DNA from: Holophagales bacterium
Lineage (GTDB): Bacteria > Acidobacteriota > Thermoanaerobaculia > Multivoradales > Multivoraceae
Length of the DNA stretch: 64,000 nucleotides
Assembly: GCA_009837885.1 (NCBI GenBank)
Contig: VXSP01000016.1
Span: 1-64,000 of the forward strand
Reading direction: 5' to 3'
Shown here: positions 1-6,796 of the stretch, one piece after another
Layout of the letters: each line of letters opens with the position of its first letter
Numbering within the stretch: the first letter of the stretch is position 1
Notes under the pieces: model-generated
What the model was told of the DNA's origin: nothing
Databases searched by the model: none
What the model saw: the letters and a program-made list of their open reading frames with translations, nothing else
Position numbers and translations under genes: made by a program

Positions 1-297
1 GGTTTCGACTGCGGGCGGGGCGGCGTCGGGGGGTGGGCTGCAGGCCGCGAGGCCGACGGCAATGAGAGCTGCAGTAGAGAAACCCGCCGCACCGACGGTC
101 GTTCTCTGGGTGCGCGGACCTTCTGGTCCGCTCTCGGGCGGAGCCGCGAAGCGGTGGAGCCCGGACAAAGCGGCCGCCGGCCAAAGGCCGGCGCCGATGC
201 CTCCGCCGCCTGCGGCGGCAGCGGACCAGAAGGTCCGCGCACCCAGAGATAGGGCGTTGCTGGAGGCAGCCTTCTCTACTGGTATCGGTAGGTCCAC
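1..297 (-). CDS. lipoprotein, partial (C-terminus beyond left edge)
   Basis: Open frame of 99 codons running off the window edge. The proposed GTG start at 297 has a GGGGAG ribosome site about 7 nt upstream, overlapping the end of the PhoD-like gene, so it is probably the last visible gene of that operon. Residues 1-14 are followed by about 48 residues encoded entirely by an inverted pair of the dispersed hairpin repeat (104-248). Then comes a hydrophobic core and a lipobox, LIAVGLAAC, with Cys86 as the lipidation site, followed by SPPPD. The function cannot be told because the mature domain lies outside the window. The odd point is that the repeat lengthens the signal-peptide n-region to more than 70 residues. 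Export of such a precursor is inferred, and a later start cannot be excluded. Confidence 0.6.
   Translation of the reverse strand, partial: MDLPIPVEKAASSNALSLGARTFWSAAAAGGGGIGAGLWPAAALSGLHRFAAPPESGPEGPRTQRTTVGAAGFSTAALIAVGLAACSPPPDAAPPAVET
104..248. repeat. dispersed hairpin repeat R1 (inverted pair)
   Basis: Two units face each other. The first 27 bp (104-130, starting CTCTGGGTGCGCGGACC) are the perfect reverse complement of the last 27 bp (222-248). Inside are further hairpins (GCCGCCGCAGGCGGC type and GCCGGCCAAAGGCCGGC). The whole element is read through in frame by the left-edge lipoprotein gene. Confidence 0.85.
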
Positions 298-300
298 GGG

Positions 301-2211
301 CTAACTCCCCGCCCTGAGGTCGGAGTGCGGAATGACCAGGGTCTCGATCAGTTCGTCGTCGATTGAGTAGATCTCGTACGTCACCCGCGGATCCTCACCC
401 GCCGTCTCAAACGTCAGCAGACCAAACGAGTCCTTCAAGTTGTAGCTGAACAGCGCACCCGGCTCGATCGGATGCGTATGAATGTTGGTCAACTGCCCGC
501 TCAGGAGGTCGTGAAACGCGTACCCGCTCTCCCGCTCGATCGCCCAGGCCTCGGAGCGATGGCGATCGGACGAGAGCAGCACCACGCCCCGGACGTCGTT
601 CTCCTCAACAAACCGGAAGATCTCCTCCCGCTCCTCCGGGAAGCCCGACCAGGTGTCGCGGCTCCCGGGCTTGGCGCCGTCGGCCCAGGCCACGGGGCTG
701 GCGATCACCTTGAAGGTGGCCTCGGAGGCGCCTAGCCCTTCGAGCAGCCAGGCTTTCTGCACCGGGCCCAGCATGGTGCGCTCTTCGACGAAGGGGTTCG
801 TCCGGTAGGTGCGGCCGTCGAGCAGGAAGAATTCGACGTCCCCGAGCGAGAACCGGAACCAGACGCCCGGGTGCGACGCCGACCCGTGGGCCGGGTTGTT
901 CCAGTTGCGGCGGAAGTGCTCGACCATCGGCTGCTTCCAGGCCGGGCGGTCGACGTAGGGGCCGAGCCAGATGTCGTCGAAGGCAGCATCGTGGTCGTCC
1001 CAGACCGCGTAGACCGGGGTCGCGCTCACCAGGCGGCGGAACTCGGGACGCGACTGGCGCTGGTAGTAGGTGTAGTCGTGGAACGGGCCGGGCTGCTCCG
1101 GCAGGTCGATGTAGGCGTTGTCGCCGAGCAGGAGCAGCGCCTGCGGGGAGTGGGCGGCGATCGTGTCCCACATGCGCTCGTTGGCCGGCGTGTAGCCGGC
1201 GCAGCCGCCGAAGGCGATCGTGACGGTGCCTTGGGCGCCGGGGGGTGGGGACGTGCGGAGGGTGTAGGTGGGCGACTGGGACTGCGGTGACTGCGGCTTG
1301 GACTGCGGCTGGGGAGCAGGCGGCGTGTCGGCGTCGACGAGGACCTGGTAGCTGTAGCTGGTGTCCGGCGAGAGACCGGCGAGGGTGACCGTGCCGGTGT
1401 AGTCCTCATCGGCGGTCGTGGCGCCGGAGGCGATGTGGCGTTCGCCGTCGGCCGTGGCGACGACTTCGAAGCCGGTCGCTCTGGCAGTGCGGACCCAGAC
1501 GGCGGCTGTCGTGTCGGTGACGGCGCCGAGCATCGGGCCGTGGACGATCTCGTTGTTCGGGCTCGCCGCGTGGAGCGCGAAGGTCGCGGTGGCAGCGAGC
1601 GGGGCAAGCAGGTCGCGTGGCCCGGCCAGGAAACGACCGAAGGGCATGCCTGCGTCGAGGGCCGTTTGCATGGCTGCTTCGGCCTCGTCGACCTGGTCGA
1701 GTCGGGTCAGGGCTACCGCGCGGATGAAGTGCGATTCGGCGTCGGCGGGGTCGTTGGCCAGTCGAGCGTCGGCTAGCTCGATCGCGCGGGTTGGGTTGCC
1801 GTCGAGGATCTCGAGAAGCTGCCGCTGGCCGCGGCGCTTGTAGTAGAGGTCGGCGGAGCGCTCGTCGAACATGCGGCGGCTCCACTCGTTCTCGGCACCG
1901 TAGAACGGGTGCGGGGAGTCGCCTTCGTAGGCGTCGGGTGGGCCGAACTCGCCGAAGTTCTCGCCGCCGGGGTTGCCGGCTTCGCGGGCGGCTAGTTCGG
2001 TGGTTCGGTCGGGGGTGGGGGTGCAGGCGGCCAATGCGAGGAGGGCCAGAGCCGGCGCTACGCGCCGGATGCCGGCGGGGACGCCGGCGCACCCAGTGGC
2101 TCGGGCTCGCCGCTTCGCGGCATCGCGCCTGATGCCGGCCAGAAGGCCGGCGCACCGACACCACCGCCACCACCACCGACAGGCGGTATCACCGATCCAC
2201 GAACGCGCCAT
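301..2211 (-). CDS. PhoD-like alkaline phosphatase lipoprotein with TPR-like N-region
   Basis: Metallophosphatase of the PhoD family (phosphomonoester or diester hydrolysis outside the cytoplasm). Visible motifs: the PhoD N-domain start HGPMLGAVTDTTAAVWVRT; GDNAYID and WDDHD for metal binding; GRTYRT; and the late SSDRHRSE segment. Residues about 135-195 look like a pair of TPR-like helices. The N-terminus is unusual. After the proposed ATG come two tandem copies of the dispersed repeat, translated CAGLLAGIRRDAAKRRARA and then GCAGVPAGIRR. After these come the hydrophobic core and lipobox LALLALAAC with Cys63. The start overlaps the end of the upstream dehydratase gene by 23 nt and has a poorly spaced GGAAG, so the true start may lie inside the repeat. 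It belongs to the sulfatase/symporter operon; phosphate release from organic esters is the inferred role. Confidence 0.85.
   Translation of the reverse strand: MARSWIGDTACRWWWRWCRCAGLLAGIRRDAAKRRARATGCAGVPAGIRRVAPALALLALAACTPTPDRTTELAAREAGNPGGENFGEFGPPDAYEGDSPHPFYGAENEWSRRMFDERSADLYYKRRGQRQLLEILDGNPTRAIELADARLANDPADAESHFIRAVALTRLDQVDEAEAAMQTALDAGMPFGRFLAGPRDLLAPLAATATFALHAASPNNEIVHGPMLGAVTDTTAAVWVRTARATGFEVVATADGERHIASGATTADEDYTGTVTLAGLSPDTSYSYQVLVDADTPPAPQPQSKPQSPQSQSPTYTLRTSPPPGAQGTVTIAFGGCAGYTPANERMWDTIAAHSPQALLLLGDNAYIDLPEQPGPFHDYTYYQRQSRPEFRRLVSATPVYAVWDDHDAAFDDIWLGPYVDRPAWKQPMVEHFRRNWNNPAHGSASHPGVWFRFSLGDVEFFLLDGRTYRTNPFVEERTMLGPVQKAWLLEGLGASEATFKVIASPVAWADGAKPGSRDTWSGFPEEREEIFRFVEENDVRGVVLLSSDRHRSEAWAIERESGYAFHDLLSGQLTNIHTHPIEPGALFSYNLKDSFGLLTFETAGEDPRVTYEIYSIDDELIETLVIPHSDLRAGS
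2051..2162 (-). repeat. dispersed hairpin repeat R2 (tandem, two units)
   Basis: Two head-to-tail units on the minus strand lie inside the 5' end of the PhoD-like gene. One has the head ACTGGGTGCGCC and hairpin GCCGGCGTCCCCGCCGGC. The other has a TGTCGGTGCGCC head and hairpin GCCGGCCTTCTGGCCGGC. Both continue with a second stem (CCGGCGCGTAGCGCCGG; GCCGCGAAGCGGC). Confidence 0.85.
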
Positions 2212-3520
2212 CTTCCGTCGTCAGGGTGCTCCAGTTCTTCGGCTCGTAGGGGAACTTCGCGGCGACTTCCTCGTCGAGGTCGATGCCGAGGCCGGGGCGG
2301 CTGGGGAGCTTGGCGAAGCCGCGTTCGTAGGAGAAGTGGCCGCCGTGGAAGAGGTCCTGCCAGAACGGGTCCTGCCCGCTGCCGATCTCGAGGATGGTGC
2401 AGTTCGGGGTGCTGGCGCAGACGTGCATGGAGGCGAGGGTGCTGACCTCGCTCTGCGGGTTGTGCGGCGACACGTCGACGCGGAAGCCCTCGGCCATGAT
2501 CGCGATCTTGCGCAGCTCGGAGATGCCGCCGACGTGGACGACATCCGGCATGATGACGTCGACGAGCCGCTCCGAGCACAGCGGCGCGAAGTGGTAGCGC
2601 GAGGTGAGGCGCTCGCCGGTCGCCAGCGGCACGCGGGTCTGGGCGCGGATCTGGCGGACCTCCTCGATCACCTCGTTCTCGAGTTGGGTGACCTCCTCGA
2701 CCCAGAACGGCCGGTACTCCTCCACCCGGTTGCAGAACTCGACGGCGGAGAGCGGCGTCGGCTTGCCGTGCGCCTCGACGATGATGTCGAAGTCCGGCCC
2801 GACGATCTCGCGCACCCGGGCGAGGTGCTCGACGCCGCGGCGGATCGAGACGCGGTGGTTGATTGGCCGGCCGCCCGGGTAGAAGCCGCCCTTGACGCAG
2901 GTCCAGCCGGCTTCCTTCTTCTGGCGCCAGAGGTCGAGCTCTTCCTCGTAGTCGGCGGCGCGGCGCTTCTGGCTGTGGCTGATCCGTTCGAGGTAGCCCT
3001 CGTGGCAGTAGAGCCGCACTTTGTCGCGGGCCTTGCCGCCGAGGAGCTGCCAGATCGGCTGGCCGAGAGCCTGGCCGAGGATGTCCCACATGGCGATCTC
3101 GACCGCGGAGAGCGCCGACATGAGGACCGGGCCGCCGCGGTAGCGGGGGCCGATGAACATCCCGCGCCAGTGGCGCTCGATCTCGGTCGGGTCCTTGCCG
3201 ACGAGGTAGCGCTTGTGGTTCTCGATGGCGGCGGCGACGACTTCGCCCTTGTTGGCGAGGGTGCCTTCGCCGAGGCCGGTGATCCCCTGGTTCGTGTAGA
3301 GCTTGACGAAGACGAAGTTCTCGTCGTTGCCGGCGTCGACGAGGAAGGTGCGGAGGTCGGTGACGCGGAGGTTGAGGGGTTTGGCGTCTTCGAAGGTCTT
3401 CTCCAGGGGGCCGGGTTGTTGTTGCTGCGCTGGGGGTTGGGCGCGCAGAGGGCGGGTGGCGGCGCCGGCGGCGAGGCCGAGGGCGGCGAGGAGGGCGTCG
3501 CGGCGGTTGAGGTCAGTCAT
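2189..3520 (-). CDS. enolase-superfamily sugar-acid dehydratase (mandelate racemase/DgoD-like), exported
   Basis: 443-residue member of the mandelate racemase/muconate lactonizing group, which abstracts a proton next to a carboxylate; most relatives dehydrate sugar acids such as galactonate. Visible: IIVEAHGKP and WVEEV metal-ligand strands, ATGERL, the IMPDVVHVGG strand and the catalytic-His region VSPHNPQ. These resemble galactonate dehydratase. The N-terminus NRRDALLAALGLAAGAA is a twin-arginine-type signal, so the folded enzyme is probably periplasmic, which is atypical for DgoD. It follows the sulfatase gene (207-nt gap with G-tracts and a repeat) and precedes the PhoD-like gene. Inferred role: processing acid sugars released by the sulfatase. 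The exact substrate is unknown. Confidence 0.85.
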   Translation of the reverse strand: MTDLNRRDALLAALGLAAGAATRPLRAQPPAQQQQPGPLEKTFEDAKPLNLRVTDLRTFLVDAGNDENFVFVKLYTNQGITGLGEGTLANKGEVVAAAIENHKRYLVGKDPTEIERHWRGMFIGPRYRGGPVLMSALSAVEIAMWDILGQALGQPIWQLLGGKARDKVRLYCHEGYLERISHSQKRRAADYEEELDLWRQKKEAGWTCVKGGFYPGGRPINHRVSIRRGVEHLARVREIVGPDFDIIVEAHGKPTPLSAVEFCNRVEEYRPFWVEEVTQLENEVIEEVRQIRAQTRVPLATGERLTSRYHFAPLCSERLVDVIMPDVVHVGGISELRKIAIMAEGFRVDVSPHNPQSEVSTLASMHVCASTPNCTILEIGSGQDPFWQDLFHGGHFSYERGFAKLPSRPGLGIDLDEEVAAKFPYEPKNWSTLTTEDGAFVDR

Positions 3521-3580
3521 GCGGGTTGGCCTTCGGGCTCGCCAACTGCGGCAGGGAAATCCGCCATCCCGCGGGGTGTT

Positions 3581-3632
3581 GGGGGGGGGGGGGGGTCTCC
3601 TCCCCGGCGGGGGGGCTCGGCGGGGGGGGGGG
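3581..3632. other. G-tract cluster (15 G, 7 G, 11 G)
   Basis: Three long G runs on the plus strand at 3581-3595, 3609-3615 and 3622-3632, separated by C/T-containing spacers, lie between the sulfatase stop and the dehydratase start. The pattern could form G-quadruplexes in the template strand of the operon. It is also the kind of homopolymer where assemblies err. It contains no gene. Confidence 0.8.
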
Positions 3633-3660
3633 TTCCCCGGGGTAATGTGGGCGCGGGCTT

Positions 3661-3722
3661 CGCCGGCGGCGATTCTGTCGCCGCCTTCGGCGGCAGCGGG
3701 TCAGAAGACCCGCGCACCCAGC
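3661..3722 (-). repeat. dispersed hairpin repeat R3
   Basis: Minus-orientation unit ending in CGCACCCAG on the plus strand. Hairpin 1 is the variant GCGGGTCAGAAGACCCGC and hairpin 2 is GCCGCCTTCGGCGGC. It lies in the gap just after the sulfatase stop codon and does not enter the coding sequence. Confidence 0.8.
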
Positions 3723-3727
3723 GGAGT

Positions 3728-5218
3728 TCATCTTGCGTCGCCTCCGTGTTCGTCGACGAAGCGCCAGTCGTGGCGGGCCTTCTCGTAGCCGGGGTTGACC
3801 GTCATCTCGCCGGCGCCGATCTCCTGGCGCCAGGCGGCGAGTTGCTGGAGGAGGCTGTCGGCCAACTCGGGCTTCTCCGCCGAGAGGTCGGTCATTTCGC
3901 CCGGATCGTCCACGAGGTTGAAGAGGCTGACCGCGGGGCCGACGCCGGCGATCGTGCCTTCGAACCACTCGATCAGCTTGTAGTCGCCCTGGCGAATCGC
4001 GCCGGCCGGCATGTAGCCGAGATGGTGGTAGTGCGGATAGTGGAAGTAGAGCGTGTCGCGGTCGAGCGCGCCGCTTCCGTCGAGCACGGGCAGGAGGCTC
4101 AGGCCGTCGATGTCGGCTGGCAGTTCGTTAACGTCGAGGATGCCGGCGATCGTCGGGAAGAAGTCGTCCGAGGTGATCAGGTCGTCGCTGGCGCTGCCGG
4201 GCTCGACCACGCCCGGCCACTTGACGGCGAGCGGCACGCGGATGCCGCCTTCCCAGATCATCGCCTTGCCGCCGCGGAACGGGTCCTGCGCCTGGAGCTG
4301 CTCGAAGCCGCCGTTGTCGGAGTAGAAGATGACGATGGTCCGCTCGGTCAGGCCGTGCTCCTCGATGCGGTCGAGGATCTGCCCGAAGCCGGTGTCCATC
4401 GTCTCGATCATCGCGCCCATGATCGGGTTGTTCACGGGGTCGTCGGCGTCTGGCTTCGCCTCGTACTTGGCGATCAGCTTCGGGTCCTCGAGCAGCGGGC
4501 GGTGGACCACGTGGTGGGTGACGTAGAGGAAGAACGGGTTGTCCCGGTTCGCGTCGAGGAAGGCGAGCGATCGATCCGTGATCTCGCGGGCGTGGTGGGC
4601 GTCGGCGAGGGGGTCGTCCTCGTACTCGGGCTTGACCGTCGTCAGGACATCGTCGAAGCCCTGGGACGCGGGGTCCATCGGCCGGCCGGGCACGTACTCC
4701 TTGTCGACGTTCAGGTGCCACTTGCCGAAGTGGCCGGTGGCGTAGCCCTGGGACTTGAAGAGCTCGGCGAGGGTGACTTCTTCGAGGGGGAGGCCGGGGA
4801 CTTCGGCGGGTCTGAGGAGACGCGCGTACGGGTACGGGCTGCCGGGGATGTAGTCGGTGATCTGGAGGCGCGCCGGGTTCTTGCCGGTCATCAGGCTGGC
4901 GCGGGTCGGCGAGCAGACCGGGTTGGCCGAGTAGGCGTTGGAGAACGTCATGCCGGCGGCGGCGACGGCGTCGATGGTCGGGGTCTCGTAGAAGGTCGTG
5001 CCGTGGTAGCCGACCTGGTTCCAGGCGAGGTCGTCGGCGAGGAAGAGGACTACGTTCCAGGGGGTGGCGGTGGTGGTGTCGGTGGTGGATGTGGCGTCGG
5101 GGGTGGGGGTGCAGGCGGCCAGGAGGAGGAGTGCCGAGAAGGCTCGGGCTCGCCGCTTCGCGGCATCGCGCTTGATGCCGGCGGGGACGCCGGCGCACCC
5201 AGTGTGTGGCTTCTTCAT
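3728..5218 (-). CDS. type I sulfatase, lipoprotein
   Basis: 496-residue arylsulfatase-family hydrolase that removes sulfate esters, probably from glycans or sugars. It shows the N-terminal metal site VVLFLADDLAWNQVGYHG, the active-site signature CSPTR with Cys102 (to be converted to formylglycine), GKWHLN and YSDNGG. The start ATG overlaps the symporter stop as TGATG, so the two are translationally coupled. Residues 6-26 (TGCAGVPAGIKRDAAKRRARA) are encoded by the dispersed repeat R4. The hydrophobic core ALLLLAAC with lipid-acceptor Cys36 follows directly, so the repeat sits in the signal-peptide n-region. A much longer frame reads upstream through the symporter gene but is only a shadow there. 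The neighbours suggest a sulfated-compound uptake operon. Confidence 0.92.
   Translation of the reverse strand: MKKPHTGCAGVPAGIKRDAAKRRARAFSALLLLAACTPTPDATSTTDTTTATPWNVVLFLADDLAWNQVGYHGTTFYETPTIDAVAAAGMTFSNAYSANPVCSPTRASLMTGKNPARLQITDYIPGSPYPYARLLRPAEVPGLPLEEVTLAELFKSQGYATGHFGKWHLNVDKEYVPGRPMDPASQGFDDVLTTVKPEYEDDPLADAHHAREITDRSLAFLDANRDNPFFLYVTHHVVHRPLLEDPKLIAKYEAKPDADDPVNNPIMGAMIETMDTGFGQILDRIEEHGLTERTIVIFYSDNGGFEQLQAQDPFRGGKAMIWEGGIRVPLAVKWPGVVEPGSASDDLITSDDFFPTIAGILDVNELPADIDGLSLLPVLDGSGALDRDTLYFHYPHYHHLGYMPAGAIRQGDYKLIEWFEGTIAGVGPAVSLFNLVDDPGEMTDLSAEKPELADSLLQQLAAWRQEIGAGEMTVNPGYEKARHDWRFVDEHGGDAR
5143..5204 (-). repeat. dispersed hairpin repeat R4
   Basis: Minus-orientation unit with head ACACTGGGTGCGCC, hairpin 1 GCCGGCGTCCCCGCCGGC and hairpin 2 GCCGCGAAGCGGC. 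It lies wholly inside the sulfatase gene, between codon 5 and the signal-peptide core. Confidence 0.88.
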
Positions 5219-6783
5219 CACGTTGGCACCCCTCTCCGCTTCCGGTCCTTCCAACCAGCATAGGTCAGGTTCCTGTCCACGTCCCGCGCGGGGAAGAAGT
5301 AACTCGCCGCCCAGGCGACGCCGAACAGCACGATGTGGCTGTAGACGCCGAGCATGTAGTTGTGCTGCGTGTAGTTGAGCGGGCCCAGGTCGAGCCAGAT
5401 GCGCGGCTCGCCGCCGAGGCTGAACTCGGTCGAGGTCAGCAGGGCCGCGGCGGTGAACAGAACGCAGACGCCGATGCCGACGTAGAGCCCTTCCTTGTTG
5501 ACGCGCGGCACGAAGATGCCGAGCAGGAACATCCCGGCGATGCCGCCCGAGAAGATCGCATAGAGCGCGAACACGGTCGCCAGTACGCCGGCGTCGCCCG
5601 CGGCGACGTAGATCAGCGCGACGACGATCGAGCCGACGCCCGACAGCGTGACGACGATCTTGCCCACGCGCACCCGCTGCAGCTCGGTGCTCCGCGGCCG
5701 GAGCTTCTTGTAGTAGTCGTCGACGGCGACCGCCGCCAGGCAGTTGAGGTCCGAGTCGAGCGACGAGATGGCGGCCGCCAGCAGCGCCGCGATGATCAGC
5801 CCGATGACGCCCACCGGCATCTCGTTCAGGATGAAGTGCGGGAACACGGCGTCGGCGCGAAGGCCGTCGGGCAGCGACGCCTGGCCCTGGTAGAAGGCGT
5901 AGAGCGCGGTGCCGATGAACATGAACAGCACCCACACCGGCACCACCATCAGCACGCCGCCGATCGAGGCCCGGATCGCTTCCTTGTCCGACCTGGCCGT
6001 CAGGTAGCGCTGCACCATCGTCTGGTCGGTGCCGTACTTCTGGACGGCGTAGAAGATGCCGTTGATCGCCATCACCCAGAAGGTCAGCTCGACCAGGTTC
6101 CAGTCGAACGAGCCTAGGCTCACCTTGTTCTCGGCGGCCGCGATCGTGAACACCTGGCCCAGGCCGCCGTCGATCTTGACCGCGATGACGAGCAGGGCGA
6201 CGAGCCCGCCCAGGATGAGCAGCACTCCCTGGATCACGTCGAGCCAGATGACCGCCTCCATCCCGCCGAGCAGCGTCAGGACGGTGACCACCAGGCCGAG
6301 CACGACGACCACCGTCACGACGCCGATGCCGGTCATGCTGGAGACCGCGAGCGCCAGCAGGAAGAACACGGAGCCCATGCCGGCGAACTGGGCCAGCACG
6401 AAGGCCAGCGAGGCGTAGAGCCGGGCCAGGTAGCCGAACCGGCGCTCGAAGTACTCGTAGGCGCTGAGGCCGATCACCTTGCGGTACATCGGCACGATGA
6501 AGCCGATGCCGAGCAGCACGACGATCGGCACCATCAGCCCCTGCACCAGGCGCACCCAGTTGCCGGCGAAGCCGTCGCCCGGGTACGCCAGGAAGGTGAG
6601 GCTGCTGATCAGCGTCGCGAAGATCGACAGGCCGATCGCCCACACCGGCACGTTGCGGCCGGCGGCGAAGTACTTACGAGTAGTCGACTGGGCCTTCGCG
6701 AAGCGGACGCCGACCCCGACCGACAGGACGAGGCTCGCCCCGATGATCAGGTAGTCGACGAAGTGGAGGGACGGGGTGTCCAC
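5218..6783 (-). CDS. sodium/solute symporter (SSS family)
   Basis: 521-residue polytopic inner-membrane transporter of the SLC5/SSS family. It starts with a membrane segment (VDYLIIGASLVLSVGVGV) and the conserved KYFAAGRNVPVWAIGLS and SLTFLAYPG region, and it has about 13 hydrophobic segments. It should import an organic solute with sodium, most likely a sugar, sugar acid or similar product of the neighbouring sulfatase and dehydratase; the substrate cannot be read from the sequence. The gene lies between the TonB receptor (13-nt gap) and the sulfatase (1-nt overlap), consistent with one operon delivering a nutrient across both membranes. Confidence 0.92.
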   Translation of the reverse strand: MDTPSLHFVDYLIIGASLVLSVGVGVRFAKAQSTTRKYFAAGRNVPVWAIGLSIFATLISSLTFLAYPGDGFAGNWVRLVQGLMVPIVVLLGIGFIVPMYRKVIGLSAYEYFERRFGYLARLYASLAFVLAQFAGMGSVFFLLALAVSSMTGIGVVTVVVVLGLVVTVLTLLGGMEAVIWLDVIQGVLLILGGLVALLVIAVKIDGGLGQVFTIAAAENKVSLGSFDWNLVELTFWVMAINGIFYAVQKYGTDQTMVQRYLTARSDKEAIRASIGGVLMVVPVWVLFMFIGTALYAFYQGQASLPDGLRADAVFPHFILNEMPVGVIGLIIAALLAAAISSLDSDLNCLAAVAVDDYYKKLRPRSTELQRVRVGKIVVTLSGVGSIVVALIYVAAGDAGVLATVFALYAIFSGGIAGMFLLGIFVPRVNKEGLYVGIGVCVLFTAAALLTSTEFSLGGEPRIWLDLGPLNYTQHNYMLGVYSHIVLFGVAWAASYFFPARDVDRNLTYAGWKDRKRRGVPT

Positions 6784-6796
6784 TCCCTACCGCAAC

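Noticed and set aside
1973..5263. Very long plus-strand open frame (1096 codons) opposite the dehydratase and sulfatase
   Set aside because: It is the GC-rich antisense shadow of genes with clear family motifs; its translation is low-complexity Ala/Val/Glu/Asp/Gly with no domain.
5219..6643. N-terminal extension of the sulfatase frame through the symporter gene
   Set aside because: The translation there is Arg/Gly/Asp-rich shadow; the sulfatase has its own ATG overlapping the symporter stop.
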